NCBI GenBank assembly: GCA_002698745.1
Contig: PAAD01000010.1
Location: 1-59,886 of the forward strand
Length of the DNA stretch: 59,886 nucleotides
Direction of reading: 5' to 3'
From: Flavobacteriaceae bacterium
GTDB taxonomy: Bacteria; Bacteroidota; Bacteroidia; Flavobacteriales; Flavobacteriaceae
Numbering within the stretch: position 1 is the stretch's first letter; each line of letters opens with the position of its first letter. Of the stretch, positions 37,851-46,887 are shown piece after piece. The translations under genes were made by a program, and so were the position numbers. The notes beneath the pieces were generated by a model. That model was not told the origin of the DNA, did not search any database, and saw nothing but the letters and a program-made list of their open reading frames with translations.

Positions 37851-38148
37851 GCAGGCCTTCTTATCGCTCCGCTTCAGCGGAGAGGAAAGTCCGGACACCA
37901 TAGCGCGGCATAGCGGGTAACTCCCGTCGCTCCGATTTATCAGAGTAGGACCAGTGCAACAGAAAGCAAGTACAGTTCGGCTGTAGTGAAACCAGGCAAA
38001 CTCTATGCGGTGAAACGCCATGTAAACCAACGTTTAGGACAGCGCGTCCAAGTTGGAGGGTAGGCGGATTGAGCGTTGCAGTAATGCATCGCCTAGATTA
38101 ATGATAAGGCACGACAGAATCCGGCTTATGGCCTGCTTTTTATTTTTT
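37851..38148 (+). ncRNA. rnpB: RNase P RNA, bacterial type A
   Basis: The catalytic RNA that cuts the 5' leader from tRNA precursors. The ends pair as helix P1 (GCAGGCC ... GGCCTGC). Universal core blocks are seen: GAGGAAAGTCCGGACACC near the 5' end, GTGAAA and GGCAAACTC in the middle, and GGCACGACAGAATCCGGCTTAT near the 3' end. A T-rich run follows directly as terminator (38137-38148). About 286 nt from P1 to P1 is on the short side. The ORF called on the opposite strand (37815-38030) is a shadow. Confidence 0.95.
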
Positions 38149-38309
38149 AACAAGTCTTCAATTACTTGAAAACGTTAACTAATCATAAAGTCCTTTTGGG
38201 AAGTCTCAAAGTATTTAGGCCGTTAGAAAAATATTTAAGTATTTATTTTCCTGTTATTTTAGATTCTTTCATTGTTTGCGGCTTAGGTTTAAAATGTTGT
38301 TTTTATTAA

Positions 38310-38924
38310 CTAAAGTCCCACTCTTAAAAGTGTTAAAGTATTTGGCCCTTCATTAAACAGTAAATCTATTATGGATAAATTTGGGATAAATCCATTTTTA
38401 TTTTCAAATACTTGGGTGTATTTAATCCCCAAATAGGTATCGCTTTTCTTTTGCTCTATTTGTGCTCTAATGTCTGTAGCAGCGGGTTTGGCTTTATAGC
38501 TTTCGGAATACTGTACGTTAGGTTCAAAACCCAATAACTTTAGTAATAGCTCAAAATAGGCTTTATTAAAACTGTATAGCGATGTAAATTTGATTTTATA
38601 AAGAAAAGCTAAATTATCTTCATAAAACTCGAAATAAGGAGACGATCTATAGGCCGATTGTATGGATTTCCAATGCTGTTTTTGCCAATTAAAGTTATTT
38701 TCTATTTCAACGGTTTGGTAGTATTGGTGCCCTATTTCTCCAAGGTGTTTAACAGGAATAGTAAGCAATAACTTACCGTTCGCTCCGTGTATATATGTTC
38801 TGTTTCGAAAAGTTTGCTTTTGATAATAATCGTGTTGCTCAATGATAAGTGTTTTAGCAGTTGTCATAAAGCTCCACAAGTTAATAGAACCCATGTACGG
38901 TAATGTCGCAACAACAGTACTCAT
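38310..38924 (-). CDS. WbqC family protein
   Basis: A 204-residue protein of the WbqC-like family. The start ATLPYMGSINLWSFM...IIEQHDYYQKQTFRNRTYI and the segment NFNWQKQHWKSIQSAYRSSPYFEFY are typical. Family members occur in O-antigen or polysaccharide clusters and next to lepB in flavobacteria; their activity is unknown. It begins directly after the lepB stop (TAAATG), making it the last gene of the parA-parB-DUF5683-dapB-lepB-wbqC run. No polysaccharide genes are nearby, so a role in export or envelope assembly is only a guess. Confidence 0.85.
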   Translation of the reverse strand: MSTVVATLPYMGSINLWSFMTTAKTLIIEQHDYYQKQTFRNRTYIHGANGKLLLTIPVKHLGEIGHQYYQTVEIENNFNWQKQHWKSIQSAYRSSPYFEFYEDNLAFLYKIKFTSLYSFNKAYFELLLKLLGFEPNVQYSESYKAKPAATDIRAQIEQKKSDTYLGIKYTQVFENKNGFIPNLSIIDLLFNEGPNTLTLLRVGL

Positions 38925-40622
38925 TTATTTTTCTTTAGAACGCCTTATGTACCATGCGGCGCACTGCCAAATAATAATAAAGGCCACAAAATACCATCGG
39001 TAAGAAACAGGTTCCCCTGAGCCACCAACCGTTGTAAATACCCGTTCCCAACGTATGCTCCAATTGCGAAATCCATCCATAAAACCATCAATGCTCATCC
39101 ATATAAAGACTGGTTTTCCAACAATGTGATCTTCTGGTACAAACCCCCAAAAGCGACTGTCTTCTGAGCGGTGACGGTTGTCACCCATCATCCAATAATA
39201 CCCTTGCTTAAAGGTATAGCTGTCTGCGGGCGATCCATTAATCATTATAGTATCACCATTAATCTCTAATTCATTAAATTCATAATCTGAAATAATCTTT
39301 TTATAGAGCGCTACATTTTTTGGGTTTAAGCTAACAGTAACCCCTTTCTCAGGCATGACAAGAGGTCCAAATTGATCTTCGTTCCAGTTATAGCGTAAAT
39401 TGTTTGGAAAATAAGTATCGTTGTAGGTTCGCCTGCTATTGATGTTTCGTTTCAGGCTGTCTAATAGCAACTGATTTGGCAACTCCTCTGCTTCTTTTAG
39501 TGTTAGAAATAAGCTTTTCTCTTTTTCCAACAACTCCTTGGCCTGAATACGGTATTGCTGAACAATGTTAAGGGGTAAACCTCTAGCTTCAGTAAGCACC
39601 TGATAATTATTCGGATCTGGATTGGCGATCATTAATAAATGGGGTCTTAACGCATCAAGAATGGGCTGGGTAATGTTTGTGATTAAGAACTTTCGTGTAA
39701 GGTCGTTATAACCTGCATTGATGAGCCTTCTGGCAGAGATTCCCTTTGAGTTGTAAGCCTTGAAGCCGAAAATGGGCTTTGCTCGGTCTGGCATATTAGA
39801 TTTCGCTCCATTAATTTGTATGATGCCATCTCGAATGGTGAGTGTATCCCCGGGAATGGCAACACAACGTTTTACATAATTGGATTTTTTGTCAATGGGC
39901 TTTACAACACCTGCTTCTTTCTTAAAAAATTGCCTTACCGTATCTGCAGGCCAACTAAATACGACAATATCATTACGCTTTATTCGCTGTAGTCCCGGAA
40001 TTCTCATGTAGGGGAGTTGTGGCTTTTTTAAATACGATCTTGTTCTTAACAATGGAATGGTATCGTGAACCATAGGAAATGAAACCACCGTTTGTGGTGC
40101 TCGCGCGCCATAATGGAATTTACTAACCAACAAAAAATCTCCTACTAATAGTGATTTCTCCAAAGAACCTGTAGGGATTATATATGGCTGCATAAAATAA
40201 GCATGAACTATAGTTGCAATAACCACAGCATAAACGGTTGAGCCAATAAATTGACCAAATTTAGTTTTTGGTGCAACGGATTGTTCTGGATTATATTTAA
40301 CATCAGTTGCGTAGTTTATGTAAAATCCATAAAGCCCTAGGGTTGCCCAAGCCAAAAAGTTATCTGTAATTGAATTTTTACCAAACTTTCGTGCTGTTTC
40401 CACCCATATCACTGGGAGCATTAATAGGTTAACAATAGGAAAATACAACAAAATAACCCACCAAGATGGTCGTCCAATAATGCGAAGTAATATAACAGAG
40501 TTGTAAATGGGAACTGCAGCAAAGTAAGGTGCATAACCCGCTTTTTTATACAATTTCCACAGCTTAACAAACATGAGGATTTGACAAAGCAAAACAAACA
40601 GAGCCCATTGGGATAAAGTCAT
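38925..40622 (-). CDS. lepB: Signal peptidase I, large Bacteroidetes form
   Basis: A 565-residue inner-membrane protease that removes Sec signal peptides. The N-terminus carries about four hydrophobic helices before the catalytic part. The nucleophile Ser is in IIPTGSLEKSLLVGD near residue 154 and the general-base Lys in YVKRCVAIPGDTL near 249. The last block GYYWMMGDNRHRSEDSRFWGFVP is the family signature. Between the two lies an insertion of about 170 residues, absent from E. coli LepB but usual in Bacteroidetes. A further hydrophobic helix closes the C-terminus. Eleven bases after dapB. Confidence 0.96.
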   Translation of the reverse strand: MTLSQWALFVLLCQILMFVKLWKLYKKAGYAPYFAAVPIYNSVILLRIIGRPSWWVILLYFPIVNLLMLPVIWVETARKFGKNSITDNFLAWATLGLYGFYINYATDVKYNPEQSVAPKTKFGQFIGSTVYAVVIATIVHAYFMQPYIIPTGSLEKSLLVGDFLLVSKFHYGARAPQTVVSFPMVHDTIPLLRTRSYLKKPQLPYMRIPGLQRIKRNDIVVFSWPADTVRQFFKKEAGVVKPIDKKSNYVKRCVAIPGDTLTIRDGIIQINGAKSNMPDRAKPIFGFKAYNSKGISARRLINAGYNDLTRKFLITNITQPILDALRPHLLMIANPDPNNYQVLTEARGLPLNIVQQYRIQAKELLEKEKSLFLTLKEAEELPNQLLLDSLKRNINSRRTYNDTYFPNNLRYNWNEDQFGPLVMPEKGVTVSLNPKNVALYKKIISDYEFNELEINGDTIMINGSPADSYTFKQGYYWMMGDNRHRSEDSRFWGFVPEDHIVGKPVFIWMSIDGFMDGFRNWSIRWERVFTTVGGSGEPVSYRWYFVAFIIIWQCAAWYIRRSKEK

Positions 40623-40632
40623 GATTTGGAAA

Positions 40633-41337
40633 TTAGGTTATATTTAAAACGTCTTTCATTGTAAAAATACCGCTTTTGCCAATAACCCATTCTGAAGCAA
40701 CAATCGCTCCTAAGGCAAAACCATCGCGATTGTGTGAAACATGCTTAATACTGATTTTGTCTGTTTCAGAGTTATAATCAACGGTATGCGTACCCGGAAC
40801 ATCTGGTAAGCGCTCAGCCTTTATAGGTAAATCCATTCCTTTTGCCTGTCTTTCCAGCGCCCAACTGTTTTTATCTATATGTGGTAAAATACCTTCTGCA
40901 AGTGTGATGGCTGTACCACTAGGTGTATCTAACTTTTGTGTATGGTGAATTTCAGTAAGGCTTGCATCATATTGTTTATACTTACCCATAATTTGTGCTA
41001 GTTTATAGTTGAGAGCAAAAAAAATATTTACTCCTAAGCTAAAGTTTGAAGCATATAAAAAGGCCCCTTTTTTAGTAGTACACAATGATTCAATATCCGC
41101 TCGATTTTCAAGCCAGCCTGTTGTACCGCAAACAACAGCCACACCACGGTTTAAGGCATGAGTGATGTTTGCTACTGCTGCAGACGGAACACTAAAGTTG
41201 ATGGCTACTTCAGCTCCATTAAGTGAGTCTTTTGGGTTGTCCTTGTCTATAATGGAAACTATTTCGTGTCCTCTTGACTTTGCAATGCTTTCAATTGCCT
41301 TACCCATTCTTCCATAACCTAAAATGGCTATCTTCAT
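40633..41337 (-). CDS. dapB: 4-hydroxy-tetrahydrodipicolinate reductase
   Basis: A 234-residue NAD(P)H enzyme of the lysine and diaminopimelate pathway, needed for peptidoglycan. The dinucleotide-binding start MKIAILGYGRMGKAIE, the VVCGTTGW loop, the catalytic ASLTEIHHTQKLDTPSGTA (His-His, Lys) and the GTHTVDYNSETDKISIKHVSHNRDGFA region are complete. It is slightly shorter than E. coli DapB, as is typical for this phylum. It sits between DUF5683 and lepB in the conserved (-) run, with a one-base gap upstream. Confidence 0.96.
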   Translation of the reverse strand: MKIAILGYGRMGKAIESIAKSRGHEIVSIIDKDNPKDSLNGAEVAINFSVPSAAVANITHALNRGVAVVCGTTGWLENRADIESLCTTKKGAFLYASNFSLGVNIFFALNYKLAQIMGKYKQYDASLTEIHHTQKLDTPSGTAITLAEGILPHIDKNSWALERQAKGMDLPIKAERLPDVPGTHTVDYNSETDKISIKHVSHNRDGFALGAIVASEWVIGKSGIFTMKDVLNIT

Positions 41338-41338
41338 A

Positions 41339-41884
41339 TTAAAAAGTTAATGCGACCTGCATTCCTGCTACCAGTTGTGCACTAATTGGCGCAACATTTA
41401 AGTAGGGTTTTACAGTTAAATCGCTGTTTACATTGTATTGTTTTAAGTGTGCATCAATATTGGCGTCCAAGATATTAAGAAAATAAAAGCCTAAAATAAA
41501 AATCATCGACCGATCTCTATTTCGTTTATAAAATTCTTGACCATCTATTAGACGGTCCGTGCTTGCTATAAGGTTTATAAATTCGTCATCATTATATCCA
41601 GCAATTCTTCTTTTATATGCATTCCGGTATCGCAAATAGTTTTTGTGATTTTGATCGTATGTATATATTGAAGTACCTATAGCTCCATAAACAAGCGGAA
41701 TTTTCCAATATCGTTTGTTATATACTTGTCCCAAGCCAGGAAGTACGGCGGAATAAAAAGCTGCTTTTGCAGGTCTAAGTGGATCTTCGTTTTCTATTTT
41801 TTGTATGTCATCAACTATAATTTGCTGTCCAAAGACAAGAAGAATGTGACATAATATAAAAACGGATAAAAGGAAATACTTCAC
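41339..41884 (-). CDS. DUF5683 domain-containing membrane protein
   Basis: A 181-residue exported protein with a signal peptide (ILLVFGQ near residue 20). The segment PAKAAFYSAVLPGLGQVYNKRYWKIPLVYGA is characteristic of DUF5683, followed by a second hydrophobic segment SMIFILGFYFLNILDANIDAHL; the end AQLVAGMQVALTF is beta-like. Function unknown. The start is GTG at 41884, overlapping the parB stop (TAGTG), so the two are translationally coupled. The fixed position between parB and dapB is recognised in flavobacteria and suggests an envelope or cell-cycle role. Confidence 0.85.
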   Translation of the reverse strand: MKYFLLSVFILCHILLVFGQQIIVDDIQKIENEDPLRPAKAAFYSAVLPGLGQVYNKRYWKIPLVYGAIGTSIYTYDQNHKNYLRYRNAYKRRIAGYNDDEFINLIASTDRLIDGQEFYKRNRDRSMIFILGFYFLNILDANIDAHLKQYNVNSDLTVKPYLNVAPISAQLVAGMQVALTF

Positions 41885-42732
41885 TAGTTTAATTTTTTAC
41901 GAATATTTTCAAATTCCATTTTAGAAGCAAAAGAAATTATGATTTTACCTGCACCGTTTTTGTCAACTGTGGTTTGCACCGTTGCATCGAAAAAGTTTTT
42001 AAATAAATCCAAATGTGGTGATGTATAATCTTCGACTGCAGTGGTTCTATATTTTATTGGTTTTGTGGCTTTTTCAGTAGCCCTAACTGACATACCAGTT
42101 GCAACAATTTTTTTATACAATCTTAATTGCTCTTGTTTTTCTAATACACTCAGTAATGCACGTCCATGCCCCATGCTGATGAATCCGTCTCGAATACCTG
42201 ACTGAATTATTGGGTCAAGGTTAAGTAAACGCAAGTAATTAGTGATTGTTGATCTCTTTTTTCCAACACGTTTACTCATTTGCTCTTGCGTTAGTTCAAT
42301 CTCGTTAATAAGCCTATCGTAGCTCAACGCAATTTCAATAGGATCTAAATCATCTCTTTGGATATTTTCAACCAATGCCATTTCTAATGACTCTTGATCG
42401 TTTGCAATGCGTATGTAGGCAGGAATGTATTTTAGATTGATAGATTGTGAAGCCCTGAAGCGTCGCTCACCAGAAACTAATTGATACCTGTTTTCTTTGA
42501 GTTTACGTACCGTTATAGGCTGGATAACACCAAGTTCAGAGATGGACGAAGCCAGTTCTGCCAAAGTATCTGGATTAAACTGTGTTCGTGGCTGAAAAGG
42601 ATTGGTTTCAATTTGATTTAGAGGAAGTTTGATAACCTTTCCTTCAACACTTTCTTGAACAAGATTTGTTTCCGTTGGGAGTAGTGCTGATAGCCCACGT
42701 CCCATGGCTTGACGTTTTTTTGCTTTTGCCAT
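41884..42732 (-). CDS. parB: Chromosome-partitioning protein ParB
   Basis: A 282-residue CTP-dependent DNA clamp that loads at parS sites. The ParB/Spo0J nuclease-like domain is seen from about residue 33 (LPLNQIETNPFQPRTQFNPDTLAELA) with GERRFRAS and ENIQRDDLDPIEIA, followed by the helix-turn-helix TQEQMSKRVGKKRSTITNYLRLLNL and a C-terminal dimer domain. It lies one base after parA. No good parS-like palindrome was found close to the operon. Works with ParA in segregation and with DnaA or SMC in many species. Confidence 0.96.
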   Translation of the reverse strand: MAKAKKRQAMGRGLSALLPTETNLVQESVEGKVIKLPLNQIETNPFQPRTQFNPDTLAELASSISELGVIQPITVRKLKENRYQLVSGERRFRASQSINLKYIPAYIRIANDQESLEMALVENIQRDDLDPIEIALSYDRLINEIELTQEQMSKRVGKKRSTITNYLRLLNLDPIIQSGIRDGFISMGHGRALLSVLEKQEQLRLYKKIVATGMSVRATEKATKPIKYRTTAVEDYTSPHLDLFKNFFDATVQTTVDKNGAGKIIISFASKMEFENIRKKLN

Positions 42733-42733
42733 A

Positions 42734-43498
42734 TTACTTTTTTTTGCTGATTAGTTCTTGTGCCAACTTTAAATAGCTAGAAGCACCTTTGCTGGTTGCA
42801 TCGTAATCAATAATTGTTTCTCCAAAGCTGGGTGCTTCACCTAGCTTTACATTTCTTTGAATAATAGTATTAAAAACCATATTTCCAAAATGTTTTTTTA
42901 CTTCACCGACTACTTGGTTCGAGAGACGTAGTCTGGAGTCGTACATTGTTAACAACATACCCTCAATACCGAGATCCTTGTTATGAATTTTTTGAATGCT
43001 TTTTATGGTATTCAATAGTTTTCCTAATCCTTCGAGTGCAAAGTATTCGCATTGAATGGGAATGATTGCTGAATGAGCAGCTGTAAGCGCATTTAATGTG
43101 ATTAGACCAAGCGAAGGAGCACAGTCAATAAAAATATAATCGTAATCGCCTTTGATGGGTTCCAATGCTTTACGAAGCATCATTTCCCTATTTGTCTTGT
43201 CAATCAATTCTATTTCGATGGCAACTAGATCAATATGTGCAGGGATTAAATCAAGATTTGGTGAATTTGTTGCAACAATGGCTTCTTTAGCAGTGACTAT
43301 GTGTTCTAACACTTGGTAGGATCCTATTTCAACTGTATTAACTTCAATGCCTAGTCCAGATGTTGCATTGGCTTGAGGGTCGGCATCAACAAGCAGGACC
43401 TTTTTTTCAAGGACGCCAAGCGAAGCCGCAAGATTCACAGATGTGGTTGTTTTCCCAACACCCCCTTTCTGATTCGCTATTGCAATAATTTTCCCCAT
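42734..43498 (-). CDS. parA: Chromosome-partitioning ATPase ParA (Soj)
   Basis: A 254-residue deviant-Walker ATPase. The start KIIAIANQKGGVGKTTTSVNLAASL contains the signature Lys, and DADPQANATSG and the FIDCAPSLGLIT switch follow. No N-terminal DNA-binding extension is present, as expected for a chromosomal (type Ib-like) ParA. It binds nucleoid DNA in the ATP state and moves ParB-parS complexes. A TACATTTG box (43516-43509, minus strand) lies just upstream, so parA heads the parA-parB-DUF5683-dapB-lepB-wbqC unit. Confidence 0.96.
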   Translation of the reverse strand: MGKIIAIANQKGGVGKTTTSVNLAASLGVLEKKVLLVDADPQANATSGLGIEVNTVEIGSYQVLEHIVTAKEAIVATNSPNLDLIPAHIDLVAIEIELIDKTNREMMLRKALEPIKGDYDYIFIDCAPSLGLITLNALTAAHSAIIPIQCEYFALEGLGKLLNTIKSIQKIHNKDLGIEGMLLTMYDSRLRLSNQVVGEVKKHFGNMVFNTIIQRNVKLGEAPSFGETIIDYDATSKGASSYLKLAQELISKKK

Positions 43499-43508
43499 CT
43501 AAAATAAT

Positions 43509-43516
43509 CAAATGTA
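43509..43516 (-). promoter_or_regulatory. Candidate -7 box (TACATTTG) for parA
   Basis: Perfect TAnnTTTG on the minus strand, 10 nt before the parA ATG; no well-spaced TTG. Confidence 0.45.
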
Positions 43517-43556
43517 AAAATACTACTAAAATTCAGTAGTTTCTGCCAAATTTGTG

Positions 43557-44435
43557 TTAACTATTTTTCCTCCTAATAGCAAGCTCAAGTAAGTCCCACA
43601 TGGTTTTTTTAACCTGCTCTAAATTATTAAATTGACCAGCACCTTTGAGCCATTCGCCTCCATCAATTGTAATTACTTCGCCGTTAAGGTAAGCGCCAAA
43701 ATCAGAAATTATGTAGGCAACTAGATTTGATAACTCTTGATGTTCACCTACTCTTCCAATTGGTATACGTTTTTTAGGATCAAATTTCCTTTTTATTGGC
43801 GCGGGCAACAATCGATCCCAAGCACCTTTAGTAGGGAATGGTCCAGGCGCAACAGCATTAAAGCGCATGCCATATTTTGCCCATTCAACAGCCAATGAGC
43901 GCGTCATGGCTAAGACTCCAGCTTTGGCACAGGCAGAGGGAACTACATAGCCCGAACCCGTGAATGCATACGTAGTTACGACATTAAGTACGTTTGTTTT
44001 TTTTTGTTTGGTTTTAATCCAATGCTTCCCAAATGTTAGCGTACAGTTTTTTGTTCCCTTGAGAACAATATCCAAAATGGTATCAAACGCATTTGACGAC
44101 AGTCTTTCTGTAGGTGCTATAAAATTACCAGCCGCATTATTTACCAACACATCTACAGCCCCATAATTTTCTAGTACTTGAATGTGCATGGCTTCAACCT
44201 CGTCAATGTTGCGAACATCACAAGCAACTGCATAACAATCACCCCCTGTTTCTTGCATTAGTTCCTGCGCGGTGGTTTCTAGTTTTTTGAGGTTACGTGA
44301 AGTTATGGCAACCCTAGCTCCAAGTTTTAGAAAATAACTTGTCATTGATTTTCCCAGTCCGCTTCCGCCGCCAGTGACGACTATAACTTTTCCTGCTAAG
44401 GCATCATCTCGCAACATTTGTTCTGCGTGTTTCAT
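43557..44435 (-). CDS. Short-chain dehydrogenase, 2,4-dienoyl-CoA-reductase-like
   Basis: A 292-residue SDR oxidoreductase. The cofactor motif VVTGGGSGLGKSM near residue 20, an Arg in TSRNLKKL suggesting NADPH, the NNAAGN motif and the end DGGEWLKGAGQFNNL are present. The catalytic Tyr-x3-Lys of classical SDRs is not in the normal form (SACAKAG in its place), as in peroxisomal-type 2,4-dienoyl-CoA reductases, to which the C-terminal GxWDRLLPxP-like segment also points. Probable role in fatty-acid breakdown. It follows the ftsB-like gene by 14 nt. Confidence 0.85.
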   Translation of the reverse strand: MKHAEQMLRDDALAGKVIVVTGGGSGLGKSMTSYFLKLGARVAITSRNLKKLETTAQELMQETGGDCYAVACDVRNIDEVEAMHIQVLENYGAVDVLVNNAAGNFIAPTERLSSNAFDTILDIVLKGTKNCTLTFGKHWIKTKQKKTNVLNVVTTYAFTGSGYVVPSACAKAGVLAMTRSLAVEWAKYGMRFNAVAPGPFPTKGAWDRLLPAPIKRKFDPKKRIPIGRVGEHQELSNLVAYIISDFGAYLNGEVITIDGGEWLKGAGQFNNLEQVKKTMWDLLELAIRRKNS

Positions 44436-44449
44436 GTTGTTTTATTTAG

Positions 44450-44761
44450 TTAATTTATGGTATCTGCGTACTCAATAAGGTACACATCTTCATTACTTTT
44501 TTTCATCAGATAGCGCTCTCTTGCATATCGTTCCATTTCTGTAGAGTCGCTTAATTGTAACAGTGTTTGTCTATCTAAATCGATATTTTCTTCCAAAGTA
44601 CTTTTCTGCCTTTTAAGTTCTGTTAACTTGTTTTCAAGGTTAAAGTATATGAGTAGTGAATTGGAATCTAGAAAAACCATCCATACAATAAAAAATATTC
44701 CAATTAAAGCATAAAGGTTTGTGGCTAACTTAAACCATGGATTTTTAAAAAGCTTTTTCAT
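44450..44761 (-). CDS. FtsB/DivIC-like septum formation initiator
   Basis: A 103-residue single-pass membrane protein. A short basic N-terminus precedes one helix (about 13-33, LATNLYALIGIFFIVWMVFL), then a coiled coil (ENKLTELKRQKSTLEENIDLDRQTLLQL) and the conserved MERYARERYLMKKSNEDVYLI, typical of FtsB/DivIC. These proteins form the FtsQLB-type complex that activates septal peptidoglycan synthesis. Its ATG overlaps the udk stop (ATGA). Short length and domain order match the family. Confidence 0.88.
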   Translation of the reverse strand: MKKLFKNPWFKLATNLYALIGIFFIVWMVFLDSNSLLIYFNLENKLTELKRQKSTLEENIDLDRQTLLQLSDSTEMERYARERYLMKKSNEDVYLIEYADTIN

Positions 44762-45363
44762 TTAATCAAGGTTTCAATCCATTCTTGTATTTGATTCTTT
44801 GCAAACTTCAAGTCATTATTTATAATAATTATATCAGCTGAGTTCATATGGGGCGATATAAACTTTTTGTGCATGTCTTGAAGTGTATTTTGAAAACGCA
44901 CAGTAACTTCTTCTTTTGTTCTACCTCTAGTCTTTAGATCACGTTCCATGCGCCGTTTAATGCGATTGTTAATATCAGCTTCAATATACACCTTATGGTT
45001 AAATAAATTAAGAAGTGGCGCATGAGCAAAGACCAAAATACCTTCAATTAAAATATATTTTTTTGGATGCAAAACTTCAATTTCATCTTTACGTAAATGC
45101 TGTTCAAACGAATATAAAGGACTTTGTATTGATTTGCCTTCCTGAAGTTGCAAAACATGACTCAAGAGTAAATCAAAATCAAGTGCATCAGGGTGATCAA
45201 AGTTGATTAGACAACGTTCTTCAAAAGATAGCTCCGGTAAGTGTTTGTAATAACGATCTTGTGATATTATAAGCGTTTGGTCTTTGCCTAATATTTCTGC
45301 AAAATAATTGACAAGGGTGGTTTTACCCGCACCTGTGCCGCCACTAATTCCAATTATCACCAA
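44758..45363 (-). CDS. udk: Uridine kinase
   Basis: A 201-residue kinase that phosphorylates uridine and cytidine in pyrimidine salvage. The P-loop GISGGTGAGKTTLVNY is at the N-terminus; SQDRYYKHLPELSF, NFDHPDALDFDLL and the RRMERDLKTRGRT lid follow. An in-frame TAA immediately precedes TTG GTG, so the start must be TTG 45363 or GTG 45360. A TATCTTTG box (45384-45377, minus strand) is just upstream. It heads the udk-ftsB-SDR unit. Start codon choice suggests low translation. Confidence 0.95.
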   Translation of the reverse strand: MVIIGISGGTGAGKTTLVNYFAEILGKDQTLIISQDRYYKHLPELSFEERCLINFDHPDALDFDLLLSHVLQLQEGKSIQSPLYSFEQHLRKDEIEVLHPKKYILIEGILVFAHAPLLNLFNHKVYIEADINNRIKRRMERDLKTRGRTKEEVTVRFQNTLQDMHKKFISPHMNSADIIIINNDLKFAKNQIQEWIETLIK

Positions 45364-45376
45364 TTACTGTTTTTTA

Positions 45377-45384
45377 CAAAGATA
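45377..45384 (-). promoter_or_regulatory. Candidate -7 box (TATCTTTG) for udk
   Basis: Perfect TAnnTTTG on the minus strand 13 nt before the udk start, implying a leader under 10 nt. Confidence 0.45.
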
Positions 45385-45563
45385 AGCTTCAATATTTGAC
45401 AGTCTGTTTGATTAATTGATAAATATTAACAGAAAAATAAACGGCTTAACATCAATTTAATTTAAACATTGTCGGGATGTATTTCCAGGCTTACCTTATT
45501 ATTGATAAGAATTGGTAAAATTATATTCAAGCAATGTAATTAGGACATTGAATTTTGAAAGAA

Positions 45564-45641
<78 letters not shown>

Positions 45642-45660
45642 AATCATATCAAATAAAATT

Positions 45661-45695
45661 ATTGGGACGTGAAAAGATGTAATATACATCCCAAT
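45661..45695. other. Inverted repeat between the two tRNA-Pro genes
   Basis: ATTGGGA...TCCCAAT encloses GATGTA...TACATC; the two stems share bases and so are alternatives. It may be a processing hairpin in the dicistronic tRNA precursor. Confidence 0.4.
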
Positions 45696-45704
45696 TAAAT
45701 TTTG

Positions 45705-45779
45705 TCGGGGTGGCAGGATTCGAACCTGCGACCTCCTGCTCCCAAAGCAGGCGCGATGACCGGGCTACGCTACACCCCG
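45705..45779 (-). tRNA. tRNA-Pro (anticodon TGG)
   Basis: Minus-strand cloverleaf: acceptor CGGGGTG/CACCCCG with discriminator A, D arm GCG...CGC, anticodon stem CCTGC/GCAGG around loop TTTGGGA (anticodon TGG, reads CCA and wobble codons), and T arm GCAGG-TTCGAAT-CCTGC. No CCA is encoded. First gene of the tRNA-Pro pair, just downstream of a perfect promoter. Confidence 0.97.
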
Positions 45780-45791
45780 TTAGACGGATTG

Positions 45792-45821
45792 CAAATATAG
45801 AACATATCGTAAGGTTGCCAA
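45792..45821 (-). promoter_or_regulatory. Promoter of the tRNA-Pro pair (TTG-N19-TATATTTG, minus strand)
   Basis: On the minus strand TTG (45821-45819), 19 nt, TATATTTG (45799-45792), then the tRNA 5' end 13 nt on. One of the best promoter matches in the window. Confidence 0.7.
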
Positions 45822-45927
45822 AACATAATTTCTTATCATTTTAGACAATAGATTGATAATAACTTTTGATATTAAAAATGTCAATCTATCATCTTAATCC
45901 TTTAATTTTGGATTTAAAATATATGTC

Positions 45928-46884
45928 ATGAGTGAGGCACCTGAAAATATTAAAACACTTATTATTGGGTCTGGACCTGCGGGTTATACCGCTGCTATCT
46001 ATGCTGCTCGTGCAGACCTAAAACCTGTTGTATACACAGGTTTAGAGCCAGGCGGACAACTTACAACTACCACAGAGGTCGATAATTTCCCTGGATATCC
46101 AGAGGGTGTTGATGGGCCAACTATGATGGTACATCTACAACAACAAGCCGAACGTTTTGGTACAGATGTCCGTATTGGAATGGCTACTGCAGTTGATTTT
46201 TCCAAAGAACCAGGCGGAATGCACCGTGTTACTATTGATGATAATAAGGAAGTATTAGCTGAAACAGTCATCATTTCCACTGGAGCAACTGCCAAATATT
46301 TAGGCTTACCAAGTGAGCAACGTTTACGAGGTGGAGGTGTTTCGGCCTGTGCTGTATGTGATGGTTTCTTTTATAAAGATCAGGATGTTGCCATTGTAGG
46401 TGGTGGAGATACCGCGGCCGAAGAAGCTACATATTTAGCCAATATTTGTAACAAGGTTACAATGTTGGTTCGTAAAGATAAAATGAGAGCTTCAAAAGCT
46501 ATGCAACACCGCGTTACTTCTACACCAAATATTGATTTACTTTACAATACTGAAATTGACGAAGTGTTAGGCGATATGGTTGTCAAAGGACTTCGAATGG
46601 TTAACAATCAAACAGGTGAAAAAGAAGAGATTGCCATAACAGGACTTTTTATTGCGATTGGACACAAACCAAACACAGATATTTTCATTGGGCAGATTGA
46701 AATGGATGATTCAGGCTATCTTATTACTGAAGGCAAATCTACTAAAACAAACATCCCTGGCGTTTTTGCTTCGGGAGATGTTCAGGATAAAGAATACCGT
46801 CAGGCGGTAACTGCTGCTGGAACTGGTTGTATGGCTGCTTTAGATGCTGAACGCTATTTGGCTACCATTGAAACACTGGTCTAG
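45928..46884 (+). CDS. trxB: Thioredoxin-disulfide reductase
   Basis: A 318-residue FAD flavoenzyme that passes electrons from NADPH to thioredoxin. The FAD motif IIGSGPAGYTAAIYAARA, the redox disulfide SACAVCDG (Cys141 and Cys144), the NADPH motif VGGGDTAAEEA and the end FASGDVQDKEYRQAVTAAGTGCMAA are all present. Length is normal for the low-molecular-weight type. It is followed after three bases by a DUF4442 gene. Thiol redox homeostasis; oxyR lies close by. Confidence 0.97.
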   Translation: MSEAPENIKTLIIGSGPAGYTAAIYAARADLKPVVYTGLEPGGQLTTTTEVDNFPGYPEGVDGPTMMVHLQQQAERFGTDVRIGMATAVDFSKEPGGMHRVTIDDNKEVLAETVIISTGATAKYLGLPSEQRLRGGGVSACAVCDGFFYKDQDVAIVGGGDTAAEEATYLANICNKVTMLVRKDKMRASKAMQHRVTSTPNIDLLYNTEIDEVLGDMVVKGLRMVNNQTGEKEEIAITGLFIAIGHKPNTDIFIGQIEMDDSGYLITEGKSTKTNIPGVFASGDVQDKEYRQAVTAAGTGCMAALDAERYLATIETLV

Positions 46885-46887
46885 ACA

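Noticed and set aside
37815-38030. 71-aa ORF opposite rnpB
   Set aside because: The region is RNase P RNA by its conserved blocks and P1 pairing.
41884-43498. parS site near parAB
   Set aside because: I looked for a TGTTnCACGTGnAACA-like palindrome; only isolated CACGTG hexamers in coding regions were seen, none with the right arms.
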